NCBI RefSeq assembly: GCF_937425535.1
Contig: NZ_OW485601.1
Span: 3,579,501-3,643,500 of the forward strand
Origin: Rhodovastum atsumiense
GTDB taxonomy: Bacteria > Pseudomonadota > Alphaproteobacteria > Acetobacterales > Acetobacteraceae
Length of the DNA stretch: 64,000 bases
Direction of reading: 5' to 3'
The notes beneath the pieces were generated by a model. The model saw only the letters and a program-made list of their open reading frames with translations. It had not been told where the DNA came from and ran no database searches. Positions 10,005 through 17,654 of this stretch are shown here, one piece after another (position 1 is the first letter of the stretch; every line of letters begins with the position of its first letter). Both the position numbers and the translations under genes were made by a program.

Positions 10005-10934
10005 TCAGACGGGCGAAGGCCCGGGCAGCGCCTCGGGGCGCCGCACCGCATCGATGAAGGCCCGCAACGCCGGCGCCATCTGGCGCTGCCGCGGATAGCA
10101 GAGGAACAGGCCGGGGAAGGGGGCGGACCAGCGTTCCAGCAACGGCACCAGCCGGCCGGCGGCGATGTCGGCGCGCACCGTCTCCTCGACCGGGAAGCCG
10201 ATGCCGATGCCCTGCCGCGTCGCCCGCAACGCGAGGTCCTTGTCGTTGACGATCAGCGGGCCGTCCACGGCGACTTCGAACCAGGTGCCGTCCTCATGGA
10301 ATTCCCAGGCATAGGGGGCCGCATGGCCGGGCCAGCGCCAGCGGATGCAGCGGTGCTGCACCAGCTCGCGCGGATGCGCGGGACATCCGTGCGCCGCAAG
10401 ATAGCCGGGGGTGGCAACCGCGACATGGCGCAGCTCCGGGCCGAGCCGCACCGCGATCATGTCGCGCTCGATCACCTCGCCGATGCGGATGGCGGCGTCG
10501 AAGCCGCCGGCCACCACGTCGACCACGGTGTCGTCGAGGGTGATGTCGAGCACCACATCCGGGCAGGCGGCAGTGAAGCCGGGCAGGATCGGCAGGATGT
10601 ACCGCTCGGCCGCCGAGCGGAAGGCGTGCACGCGCACCGTCCCGGCCGGACGCTCGCGGCTGTGGCGCAGTTGCCCGATCGCCTCGCCGAGCTCCGACAC
10701 CGCCGGCCGTACCCGCCGCAGCAGCGTCTCCCCCGCTTGCGTCAGCGCGACGTTGCGCGTGGTCCGGTGCAGCAACTGCACCCCCACCCGTTCCTCGAAG
10801 CCGCGCACGGTCTGGCTCAGCGCGGACGGAGAAACGCCGAGCAACTCCGCCGCGCGGCTGAAGCTGCGCAGCTCGGCCACCGCCACGAAGGCGCGCAACT
10901 GGTTGTAGTCGCTCGCGGGCAATAACGGGTCCAT
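10005..10934 (-). CDS. LysR-family transcriptional regulator
   Basis: 309 aa. N-terminal winged helix-turn-helix (AFVAVAELRSFSRAAELLGVSPSALSQTVRGFEE) is followed by the LysR substrate-binding domain. The sequence is of the group that regulates short-chain dehydrogenases or oxidoreductases encoded divergently. It is divergent from the SDR gene starting at 11041, 106 bp away, and a palindrome lies between them; it most likely controls that SDR and itself. The effector is unknown. Confidence 0.92.
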   Translation of the reverse strand: MDPLLPASDYNQLRAFVAVAELRSFSRAAELLGVSPSALSQTVRGFEERVGVQLLHRTTRNVALTQAGETLLRRVRPAVSELGEAIGQLRHSRERPAGTVRVHAFRSAAERYILPILPGFTAACPDVVLDITLDDTVVDVVAGGFDAAIRIGEVIERDMIAVRLGPELRHVAVATPGYLAAHGCPAHPRELVQHRCIRWRWPGHAAPYAWEFHEDGTWFEVAVDGPLIVNDKDLALRATRQGIGIGFPVEETVRADIAAGRLVPLLERWSAPFPGLFLCYPRQRQMAPALRAFIDAVRRPEALPGPSPV

Positions 10935-10962
10935 GCCGCGCCCTCAGCACTTTTCAGTCTGG

Positions 10963-10979
10963 CTTACAAGCCCTGTGAG
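10963..10979. promoter_or_regulatory. Candidate LysR operator (CTTACA-N5-TGTGAG)
   Basis: Interrupted palindrome CTTACA AGCCC TGTGAG with one mismatch between arms, 29 bp upstream of the LysR start codon and 62 bp upstream of the divergent SDR. A near-identical core occurs at 60554-60568 upstream of another LysR/oxidoreductase pair, which strengthens the call. Which LysR binds is inferred from position. Confidence 0.4.
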
Positions 10980-11040
10980 AAATGCCGCCCTAATGAAGCA
11001 GGGGTAACAGGCGCATCTCCGGCACGAAAGGAGACCGCAC

Positions 11041-11865
11041 ATGACGACATGGTTCATCACCGGGATCTCGCGCGGGCTGGGGCTCGCTTTGGCGCGGGCG
11101 GTGCTGGCGCAGGGCGACAGCGTGATCGGCACGGTCCGCGCGGGCCGGCCCGAGATAACAACCGGCGCGGAGCGGCTGCAGGTCCTCACCCTCGACATGC
11201 TGGACGCGCCGGCGGTGCCGGCGGCGGTGGAGCGCGCCTTCGCGCTGGCGGGCGGGCGGATCGACGTCATCGTCAACAACGCCGGCTACGGCCTGCTTGG
11301 CGCCATCGAGCCGGCCACCGACGCGGAACTGGCGCGACTGTTCGAGGTCGATGTCTTCGCCCCGTTCCGCATCATCCGCGCCGCCCTGCCGCGGCTGCGG
11401 GCGCAGGGCTCGGGGCATATCATCAACATCACCTCGATCGCGGGACGGGCGCCGGGCGTCGGCTCCGGGCTGTACGCCGCGGCGAAATACGCGCTGGAGG
11501 GGCTGTCGGCGAGCCTCGCGCTGGAAGTGGGGCCGCTCGGCATCAAGGTGACGGCGGTGGCGCCGGGGGCGTTCCGCACCGATTTCCTCTCGGCGCACTC
11601 GATCCGGCACAGCGCGGCGGACGCGGCCTATGCCGACAGCGTCGGGCGCAGCGACGCGCATTTCACGGCGATGGCCGGGCGCCAGGCCGGTGATCCGGAT
11701 CAGGCGGCGCAGGCGATCCTGGCCCTGGCGCGGGCCGAGGATCCGCCGCTGCACCTGCTGCTGGGCAGCGACGCGCTGCGTCGCTTCCGCGTGAAGCAGG
11801 AGACGATGGCGGCGGAGATCGAGGCGTGGCGGGAGGTGACCCTCGGGACGGACTACCCGGCCTGA
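11041..11865 (+). CDS. Short-chain dehydrogenase/reductase
   Basis: Classical SDR of 274 aa using NAD(P)H. It has the TGISRGLG cofactor loop (residues 7-14), NNAGYG (near 80), the catalytic Ser in INITSIAG and the YAAAK active-site motif (Tyr and Lys near 150). It resembles SDRs of unknown substrate annotated as oxidoreductases in LysR-SDR pairs. A good AGGAG sits 8 nt before the ATG. Divergent from the LysR gene, whose product is the likely regulator. The substrate cannot be read from the sequence. Confidence 0.92.
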   Translation: MTTWFITGISRGLGLALARAVLAQGDSVIGTVRAGRPEITTGAERLQVLTLDMLDAPAVPAAVERAFALAGGRIDVIVNNAGYGLLGAIEPATDAELARLFEVDVFAPFRIIRAALPRLRAQGSGHIINITSIAGRAPGVGSGLYAAAKYALEGLSASLALEVGPLGIKVTAVAPGAFRTDFLSAHSIRHSAADAAYADSVGRSDAHFTAMAGRQAGDPDQAAQAILALARAEDPPLHLLLGSDALRRFRVKQETMAAEIEAWREVTLGTDYPA

Positions 11866-11867
11866 TC

Positions 11868-12059
11868 TTGGGGCGTTGCCCCAAACCCCACGTCGCGCGA
11901 AAGCGCGCTGCGCACGACGAGGCTTCGCCTCCTGGACCTCCACCAAGGGCAAAGCCCTTGGAACCCGCCGCGCAGCGCGAATGGGATCCAAGGGCCTTGT
12001 GGCCCGTCACGCGAAGGCGTGCCTGCGCACGACGTGGGTCAAGGGCGAAGCCCTTGCCT
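11868..12059 (+). repeat. Dispersed multi-hairpin intergenic repeat, copy 1
   Basis: About 190 bp of short self-complementary units: GGGGCGTTGCCCC, GAGGCTTCGCCTC, AAGGGCaaaGCCCTT, and AAGGGCgaaGCCCTT near the end. The same units in the same order occur at 27151-27334, and in reverse orientation at 50884-51041. It fills the gap between two convergent genes (SDR and the small secreted protein), so it probably ends transcription from both sides. Confidence 0.8.
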
Positions 12060-12356
12060 TCACCTTTCCTCGATGCCTTGCGCCAGCAAGGCCTCACCGC
12101 TGCGGGCCGCCTGGCCGGCGAAGGTGCGGTAGGCGGACCCGACATAGGCCGGCTCAACCGGTGCCGTCACGCGCACCGGCAGGCCGAACAGGTGGAAGAT
12201 CGGTGCGCCTGCGGGTTCGCCGGGCCGAACGGTCAGCGTCCCGGGTGTCGCCGAGGCGGTCAGCGGTGTCTGGGCCTGGGCTGCCATCCCGCCGAGGCAG
12301 CCCAGCGCCATGACGATCGCGGCCAGTGCGGTCGGCCGGATCCGGCGTCTCGTCAT
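12060..12356 (-). CDS. Small secreted protein of unknown function
   Basis: 98 aa with a clear Sec signal peptide: basic MTRRRIRP, hydrophobic core ALAAIVMALGCLGG, and a cut likely after MAAQAQ. The mature part (about 70 residues) has LFGLPVRVTAPVEPAYVG and no known motif or cysteines. The ATG at 12354-12356 is picked because AGGAGG lies 5 nt upstream; the frame extends further up without support. Divergent from the SDR at 12464 with about 107 bp between. Role in the periplasm unknown. Confidence 0.7.
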   Translation of the reverse strand: MTRRRIRPTALAAIVMALGCLGGMAAQAQTPLTASATPGTLTVRPGEPAGAPIFHLFGLPVRVTAPVEPAYVGSAYRTFAGQAARSGEALLAQGIEER

Positions 12357-12463
12357 CTGCACCTCCTGGTCCGGGGCGCCGTCATGATAGAGGATGCAGT
12401 GGCAGTCTGCGCGGTGGCGTGACGTCAACTCCGCGCGGCGGTGTGGTGCGGGAGGTGTTCGCA

Positions 12464-13201
12464 ATGGCGGGCGAGTGGAAGCAGGCCATCGTCACCGGCG
12501 GTTCCAGCGGCATCGGGCTCGGCATCGCCCGGGCGCTGGTCGGGGCCGGCTACCGGGTGGTGCTGATCGGGCGGACCGAGGCGCGATTGATCGAGGCAGC
12601 GGCGTCGCTCGGCGCGGCGGCATCCTGGCGCCGGGCCGATGTCGGGCGGCGCGCGGAGGTGGAGGCCGCCCTGGACGGGCTCGACCGCGTGGACCTGCTG
12701 GTCAATGCGGCCGGTTTCGTCCGTGGCGTCAGTCTCGCCACGCCGGCCGGGGAGGCGGATGCGGCGTGGGACGCGGTGATCGCGGGCAATCTCACCGGCA
12801 GTTTCCTGATGGCGCATGCGGTGGCACCGCTGCTGGCCGCGCCGGGCGGGCGGATCATCAGCATCAGTTCGATCGCGGCGCAGACCGGCGGCAGCCGGCC
12901 CGGCTCGCTCGCCTATGCCGCGGCGAAATCCGGCCTGCACGGGCTGACCTATGCGCTGGCGCGCGAGCTGGCGCCACGCGGCATCACCGCCAATGTCATC
13001 GCCCCGGGCTTCGTCGCGGCGACCGGCTTCACCGGTGCCTGGCCGGAGGAGCGCATCGCCGCCATCCTCGCGCAGACGCCGCTGGGCCGGGCGGGCGCGC
13101 CGGACGATATCGCCGCGGCGGTGCTATGGCTCGCCTCGGAGGCGGCGGGCTTCGTCACCGGCGCGGTCATCCCGATCAATGGCGGCTGGCGCATCGGCTG
13201 A
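12464..13201 (+). CDS. SDR-family oxidoreductase (FabG-like)
   Basis: 245 aa classical SDR. Motifs: TGGSSGIGLGIA near residue 11, NAAGFVRG, active-site Ser in ISISSIAAQ, YAAAKSG, and the C-terminal GAVIPINGGW typical of FabG-type enzymes. Start ATG at 12464 has GGAGG 8 nt upstream. It could be a 3-oxoacyl-ACP reductase or an alcohol/sugar dehydrogenase. It converges with the TPR gene with only 9 bp between stops. Confidence 0.9.
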   Translation: MAGEWKQAIVTGGSSGIGLGIARALVGAGYRVVLIGRTEARLIEAAASLGAAASWRRADVGRRAEVEAALDGLDRVDLLVNAAGFVRGVSLATPAGEADAAWDAVIAGNLTGSFLMAHAVAPLLAAPGGRIISISSIAAQTGGSRPGSLAYAAAKSGLHGLTYALARELAPRGITANVIAPGFVAATGFTGAWPEERIAAILAQTPLGRAGAPDDIAAAVLWLASEAAGFVTGAVIPINGGWRIG

Positions 13202-13210
13202 GGCGAGGGA

Positions 13211-15304
13211 TCAGGCCGCGTCGCCGGGGAGCCTCCGCAGCGCCTTGCGGCACAGCGCCAGCCAGTGCGGGGTCGCCGGCCCGAGATGCGCGCCGGCGGC
13301 GGAGATCGCGAAGCGGCTGATGGTGCCGGCCAGCAGCCCCGGCGCAAGCTGCTCCACCTGCTCCCCGCCGCCCGCGCGCACGACCAGCAGCGTCCCCGCC
13401 CCATGGGCGCGGATGGCGCGGTGCAGGCGCTGCAATTCCTCCGCGGTCAGCGCGCGCCGGGCGTGCCGGTAGACGAAGATCCGGTTGCCCTCGTCGAGTT
13501 GCTGCAGCAGGCGGCGGCGCAGGAATTGCTGGCGCAGGCAGGCGCGGGCCAGCATCCGCCCGGCCTCGATCTCGGCGGGGGTGATGAAGGTGTGCGTGCG
13601 CAGCCCGAAGCGGCGGTCCCGCAACTGGTATTCCTCATGGTCCGAGGCAGGGTGGATCAGCTCGGTCTGCTCCGGCTCGCCGATGCCCTCGAAGCGCGCT
13701 TCCAGGGCGGCGGCGAGGTGCTCCGGCGCGCATCCGCTCCAGCGCAGCAGGCCGAGCGGCTCTAGCCCCACGGCGCGCTGCACCAGCCCGAACTCGCAGC
13801 CATAGGGCGTGCCGCCGAGGCTTTCGAACCGGGCCAGCACCTCCTGCGGCGAGGCAGTGTCGGGGCCGGCGGCGCGTGCGGGCCGGGCCTCCGCCGGCGG
13901 GTCGGGCAGGGTGGTGCCGACCTCGGCGGCGGCCAGCCGGGCCTGGAACAGCCCGGCGGTGATGCACGAATCCTGCGGAAAGCGCCGTCTGGCCGCGGCC
14001 CAGCGCGCGGCCGCTTCCGTCCAGTCGGCGCGCCGCGTGGCCAGCATCGCCCAGGTCAGCGCGTGGCGCGCGGAAAGCCCGTCGGCGGCCGGGGCGGTGG
14101 CGAGCACGGTCTCGGCCTCGGCGTGGCGCCCGTGGCACGACAGCGCATCGGCCAGGCCGATGACCAGGGCCAGCGCGGAGGGGAAACGCGCCAGCGCCGC
14201 CTGGAAGCGGCGAATGGCCTCGCCGCTGTCACCGCGCTCCTGCGCCAGTGTGGCCCAGCGGGCGGCGAGGGCGGTGTCGTCGGGAAACGCCGCCATGGCC
14301 CGCGCGGCGGCTGCCTCCGCCTCGTCGAGGCGGGCGCTCCGGTGCAGCGCCCCGATCAGGGCCTGGCGCGCGGGCAGGAAGCGGGGGAAGCGGCGCGTGA
14401 CCTCCCGCAGGCGGGATGCCGCCTCGTGCCAGTCTTTGCGGTCGTGCAGCACGTCGGCGACCGGCAACTGCGCCAGCGCCAGGGCGATGACGGGTTGCTC
14501 CGGCAGGTGGGCGGCGCCCTGGCGCAGCAGGGCATCCGCCGCGTCGATCCGGTTGCAGCCGGCAAGCGCCGCGGCGGCGATGGTGTGGCCGTCGGGCAGC
14601 TCCGGCCAGTGCCGGCGGATCACCGCGGCGATCCCCAGCGCCTCTTCCCAGCGATGCAGGTCGAGCAGCAGCCGGGCCTGGGCGACGGCAAGGCGGCAAT
14701 CACCGCCGGCATGCAGGCGGCCGACGGCGAGGATCTGTTCGGCCTCGTGCGGTCGGGCGAGTTGTTGCAGGGCCAGCGCTTCCTGCAGGTAGGCTTCGCC
14801 GATCCCCGGCCATGCCGCCCGCACCGCGGCCCAGCGGGTGGCGGCCAGGGACCAGTCGGTGCGTGCCTGCGCCACCCGGGCGGCTTCGATCGCGATGGCG
14901 GCAACCCCGGGGAAACGCCCGGCGGCCGCCGCGAGCACCTGCTCCGCCGCGTCCGCCTGTCCCTGCACGCGCAGCACGGTGGCGCTGCCGACATGACCTT
15001 CGGGCAGGTCGGGGAAGCGCTGCCGGATCTCCTGCCAGAGCTGTCCCGCCCTGTCCCGGTCGCCGCCGGCCTGGGTGAGCCAGGCCCGTTCCAGCCACAG
15101 CCCGGCCTCGTCGGGAAACCGGCTGAGGCCCTGCTCGAGCAGGTGCGCGGCCGCGTCGTGCCGGCCGAGCATGCGCAGCGCCATCGCCGCCCCACGCCAG
15201 GGCTGCGGGTCCGCCGGATCGTACTCGCGCGCCGCCGTCCAGTGGTGCAACGCCTGGAGCCAGTCCTGGCGTTGTTCGGCCGCCCGGGCCTGCTGCGCCG
15301 GCAT
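13211..15304 (-). CDS. TPR protein with C-terminal conserved domain
   Basis: 697 aa, cytoplasmic by appearance. Residues 1-480 are tandem TPR-like repeats of 34-36 residues (patterns such as A...Y.R.P..P..W). From about 490 there is another domain beginning FESLGGTPYGCEFGLVQRAV; I recall similar segments (CEFGLVQR...EPLGLLR) in tetratricopeptide and glycosyltransferase-like proteins of alphaproteobacteria, function unknown. Its ATG overlaps the stop of the ATP-grasp gene (ATGA), so the two are translated together. TPRs suggest a scaffold or a sugar-handling partner; no enzyme motif is visible. Confidence 0.8.
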   Translation of the reverse strand: MPAQQARAAEQRQDWLQALHHWTAAREYDPADPQPWRGAAMALRMLGRHDAAAHLLEQGLSRFPDEAGLWLERAWLTQAGGDRDRAGQLWQEIRQRFPDLPEGHVGSATVLRVQGQADAAEQVLAAAAGRFPGVAAIAIEAARVAQARTDWSLAATRWAAVRAAWPGIGEAYLQEALALQQLARPHEAEQILAVGRLHAGGDCRLAVAQARLLLDLHRWEEALGIAAVIRRHWPELPDGHTIAAAALAGCNRIDAADALLRQGAAHLPEQPVIALALAQLPVADVLHDRKDWHEAASRLREVTRRFPRFLPARQALIGALHRSARLDEAEAAAARAMAAFPDDTALAARWATLAQERGDSGEAIRRFQAALARFPSALALVIGLADALSCHGRHAEAETVLATAPAADGLSARHALTWAMLATRRADWTEAAARWAAARRRFPQDSCITAGLFQARLAAAEVGTTLPDPPAEARPARAAGPDTASPQEVLARFESLGGTPYGCEFGLVQRAVGLEPLGLLRWSGCAPEHLAAALEARFEGIGEPEQTELIHPASDHEEYQLRDRRFGLRTHTFITPAEIEAGRMLARACLRQQFLRRRLLQQLDEGNRIFVYRHARRALTAEELQRLHRAIRAHGAGTLLVVRAGGGEQVEQLAPGLLAGTISRFAISAAGAHLGPATPHWLALCRKALRRLPGDAA

Positions 15305-16383
15305 CAGCCCGCCATCACGGGGCAGCCCGTGTCCGCCATGGGCCGGGCCGGCGTCGCGGCGAGATGGCGCGCATAGGCGATGGTCCGCACGGCGCGGTCA
15401 TGCTCGTGCAGGCTGCTCTGCGGATGCACATTGGCCTCGATCAGCCATAGCGCGTCGGCCTCGTCGATGGCGAGGTCGACGCCGAGTTCGGAAAGCGGCG
15501 CGCCCTGGTGGCGTTCGATCGCTTCGGCGACGCCGAGCGCCAGGGTTTCCGCCTCGGCCAGCAACGCCGCCGCCGGACGGACGCGCCGCTGCCGCAGGAA
15601 CGGCTCCGCCTGGCCCTGGTAGCCGCCACGGCTGATGTTGCTGACCAGGAACCCGGCCTCGCCAAGACGCACGTAGAGGCGGGTGAGGCCCCAGGCGCCA
15701 TTGGCCCCGCGTTGCACATGCGCGCGCAGATCGGCGGCCCGCCCGTCCGCGGCGCGGGAGGTGACGTAGCGTTGCACCAGGAAGGGGCGCCGCGCGATGC
15801 GTCCGGCGATGCGGCGGCGGATCAGGTCCACCGCCGCGGGCAGGCGCAGCGCCTCGTTGTCCTTGTGCAGGGTCCACTCGCCATTGCTGCCCGGCTGCGG
15901 GAAGAACACGCTGTTGCCGCGCTGGCCGTTCGCCGGCTTGACCACGCAGGGCTCGCGGCGTGCCATCCAGGTCGCGAGCGTCGCTCGCATGTCCGCCGCC
16001 GGCAGCGGCGCGAAGGGGATGACGTGGCGCGCCAGGGACCCGGCTGAGAGCAGGGTGGCGAGTTCAAGCTTGTCGGGGCCGCGATCGTCGATGATCCCGC
16101 AGTGCCGCGCCAGCCACCCGGCGATGCCCTGGTCCCGCGGGCGGCGCGGCCTGTTCAGCACGACGACGACATCCGGCACGGGGCAGGTCGCGCGGATGAA
16201 GCCGGCGGCGGTCCAAATCGCGGCGTTGATGCGCCGGCCCGGCGAATCGCAGTCGGTGGCAGCGAAAAAACGAAGCTGCGCCGATTGCAGCGCCGCCTCG
16301 GCGAGCAGCGCGCGCAGGCGCCCGGCCGGCATGAGATCCTGGGCGGGCGGGCCGTAGGCGAGAAAGCCGATCGCCGGGATCAC
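15304..16383 (-). CDS. ATP-grasp family protein (YheC/YheD-like)
   Basis: 359 aa. The ATP-grasp core is visible: CVVKPANGQRGNSVFF (ATP-binding Lys and Gly-rich loop, near 150), FLVQRYV, DLRAHVQRGANG, and the metal-binding end LIEANVHPQSSL (near 325). ATP-grasp enzymes join carboxylates to amines or thiols through acyl phosphates. The N-terminal IGFLAYGPP and overall layout fit the YheC/YheD group. The start is a GTG. It lies 152 bp from a divergent stand-alone acyl carrier protein and overlaps the TPR gene, hinting at a small modification or conjugation pathway; that link is inference. Confidence 0.78.
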   Translation of the reverse strand: MIPAIGFLAYGPPAQDLMPAGRLRALLAEAALQSAQLRFFAATDCDSPGRRINAAIWTAAGFIRATCPVPDVVVVLNRPRRPRDQGIAGWLARHCGIIDDRGPDKLELATLLSAGSLARHVIPFAPLPAADMRATLATWMARREPCVVKPANGQRGNSVFFPQPGSNGEWTLHKDNEALRLPAAVDLIRRRIAGRIARRPFLVQRYVTSRAADGRAADLRAHVQRGANGAWGLTRLYVRLGEAGFLVSNISRGGYQGQAEPFLRQRRVRPAAALLAEAETLALGVAEAIERHQGAPLSELGVDLAIDEADALWLIEANVHPQSSLHEHDRAVRTIAYARHLAATPARPMADTGCPVMAG

Positions 16384-16535
16384 GCGTCGGGCCCGGATCG
16401 GATGTGTCCCCCGGAGCTGGTGATTGAAGCTGCCATTCTGCTTTGTTATCAGTATGCCAATGCCTTCGCAACGAGGGCTGCCGCCGGCACCGGCGGCCTG
16501 GGGGATGATGCTGAAAGGCAGCGGGGGCTGACCAC

Positions 16536-16793
16536 ATGCAACCGGATATCGACCGACTGGTGCTGCTGCACCTGGCGACGCTCTGCGGCGAGCCGGTGGA
16601 AGCGCTCGACCTCGACATGCCGATGGCGGCCTTCGACCTCGATTCCTTCGATGCCGTGGAACTGTCCCTTGCCATCGAGAAAGCCCACGCCATCGAGATC
16701 GATCCGGAAGTCTTCCTCGGTCATGGACAGAGTCTCGGCAGCCTTCTCGACATGCTGAGGTCTTTCCGGTTCAGGGGTGAACGCGGGCAGTGA
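16536..16793 (+). CDS. Stand-alone acyl carrier protein
   Basis: 85 aa, acidic. The phosphopantetheine attachment motif is DLDSFDAVEL (Ser37), with helix II LAIEKAHAIEIDPEVF as in type II carrier proteins. It is not the fatty-acid AcpP: it differs at DSL (DSF here) and no fab genes are near. It is divergent from the ATP-grasp/TPR operon; it may carry the acyl or aminoacyl group that the ATP-grasp protein activates or receives. Confidence 0.85.
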   Translation: MQPDIDRLVLLHLATLCGEPVEALDLDMPMAAFDLDSFDAVELSLAIEKAHAIEIDPEVFLGHGQSLGSLLDMLRSFRFRGERGQ

Positions 16794-16886
16794 ACGCTTC
16801 TGCCGGCGGGTCGGTGCCATGACGACGGATCCGGACCCGCACGGCATCTGCTTTCGTGATGCGGCGCGCGTGATGCGGCGCGGCGA

Positions 16887-17528
16887 TCAGCCCTCGCGGA
16901 GGGCGAGGGTCCGCACCGCGGCGGGGCGCGCGAGGCAGCGCCGCAGCCAGGCTTCCGTCACCGACAGGCTGCCCAGCCCGAAGCCCTGCGCGTAGGAGGG
17001 ATAGAGCACACTGGCGATGTTCAGGTCGGCGATCGAGAAGCCGTCCCCGACCACCCAGTCGCGCCCGGCGAGATGGCCTTCCAGCACCGACAGGGCCGTG
17101 AGCACCGTGGCGGATGCGGCGGCGGCTTCCTCCGGCACGCGCTCGGCTGGCGGGCGATAGAAGGTGTTGGCGGCCCAGCGGATGATATGGTGCTCGACTT
17201 CCGTCGCCACCCAGAGCGTCCATTGCAGCACCCGTGCGGCGTCGTCGCCTTCGGGCATCAAGGGCGGCCCGGCGCGGCGGGCGATGTGCAGGGTGATGGC
17301 GAGCGATTCAAACAGCACCAGCGCGCCGTCGCGCATGGCCGGAATCTTGCCGTTCGGGTTGATGGCGCGGAAGGCGGGCGTCTTGCTCTCAGCGCCGTAG
17401 CTCACAGGCTCGACCGTGTAAGGCAGGCCGGCTTCTTCCGCCGCCCAGATGCAGCGATAGGTGCGGCTTTTGGGAATGCCGTAGAGGATCAGACCGGTGG
17501 AACCCTGGCTTTGATAATGCTCTGACAT
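16887..17528 (-). CDS. Glutathione S-transferase family protein
   Basis: 213 aa. N-terminal thioredoxin fold with LYGIPKSRTYR, the cis-Pro motif NPNGKIPAMRDG and the ES motif LFESLAITLHIA, then an all-helical domain with DGFSIADLNIASVL. Typical soluble GST length. The substrate is unknown; plausible roles are detoxification or glutathionylation. It converges with the ACP gene across 93 bp holding no recognisable feature. Confidence 0.92.
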   Translation of the reverse strand: MSEHYQSQGSTGLILYGIPKSRTYRCIWAAEEAGLPYTVEPVSYGAESKTPAFRAINPNGKIPAMRDGALVLFESLAITLHIARRAGPPLMPEGDDAARVLQWTLWVATEVEHHIIRWAANTFYRPPAERVPEEAAAASATVLTALSVLEGHLAGRDWVVGDGFSIADLNIASVLYPSYAQGFGLGSLSVTEAWLRRCLARPAAVRTLALREG

Positions 17529-17654
17529 TGTAACATTTCGCTGTTTATACAGGTCAGCATCGCACGTCCCGGCGGTGGCGTCGATGCGCCGGCCGGCCTG
17601 TCCAGCGGAATTGCCCGAATGCCTCGCGCGGGGTGGTGATCTTGCCGGGGGCGC

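Noticed and set aside
9821-10057. 78-codon plus-strand frame downstream of the LysR gene
   Set aside because: It crosses from AT-rich DNA into the LysR coding region, has no family features and no ribosome-binding site.
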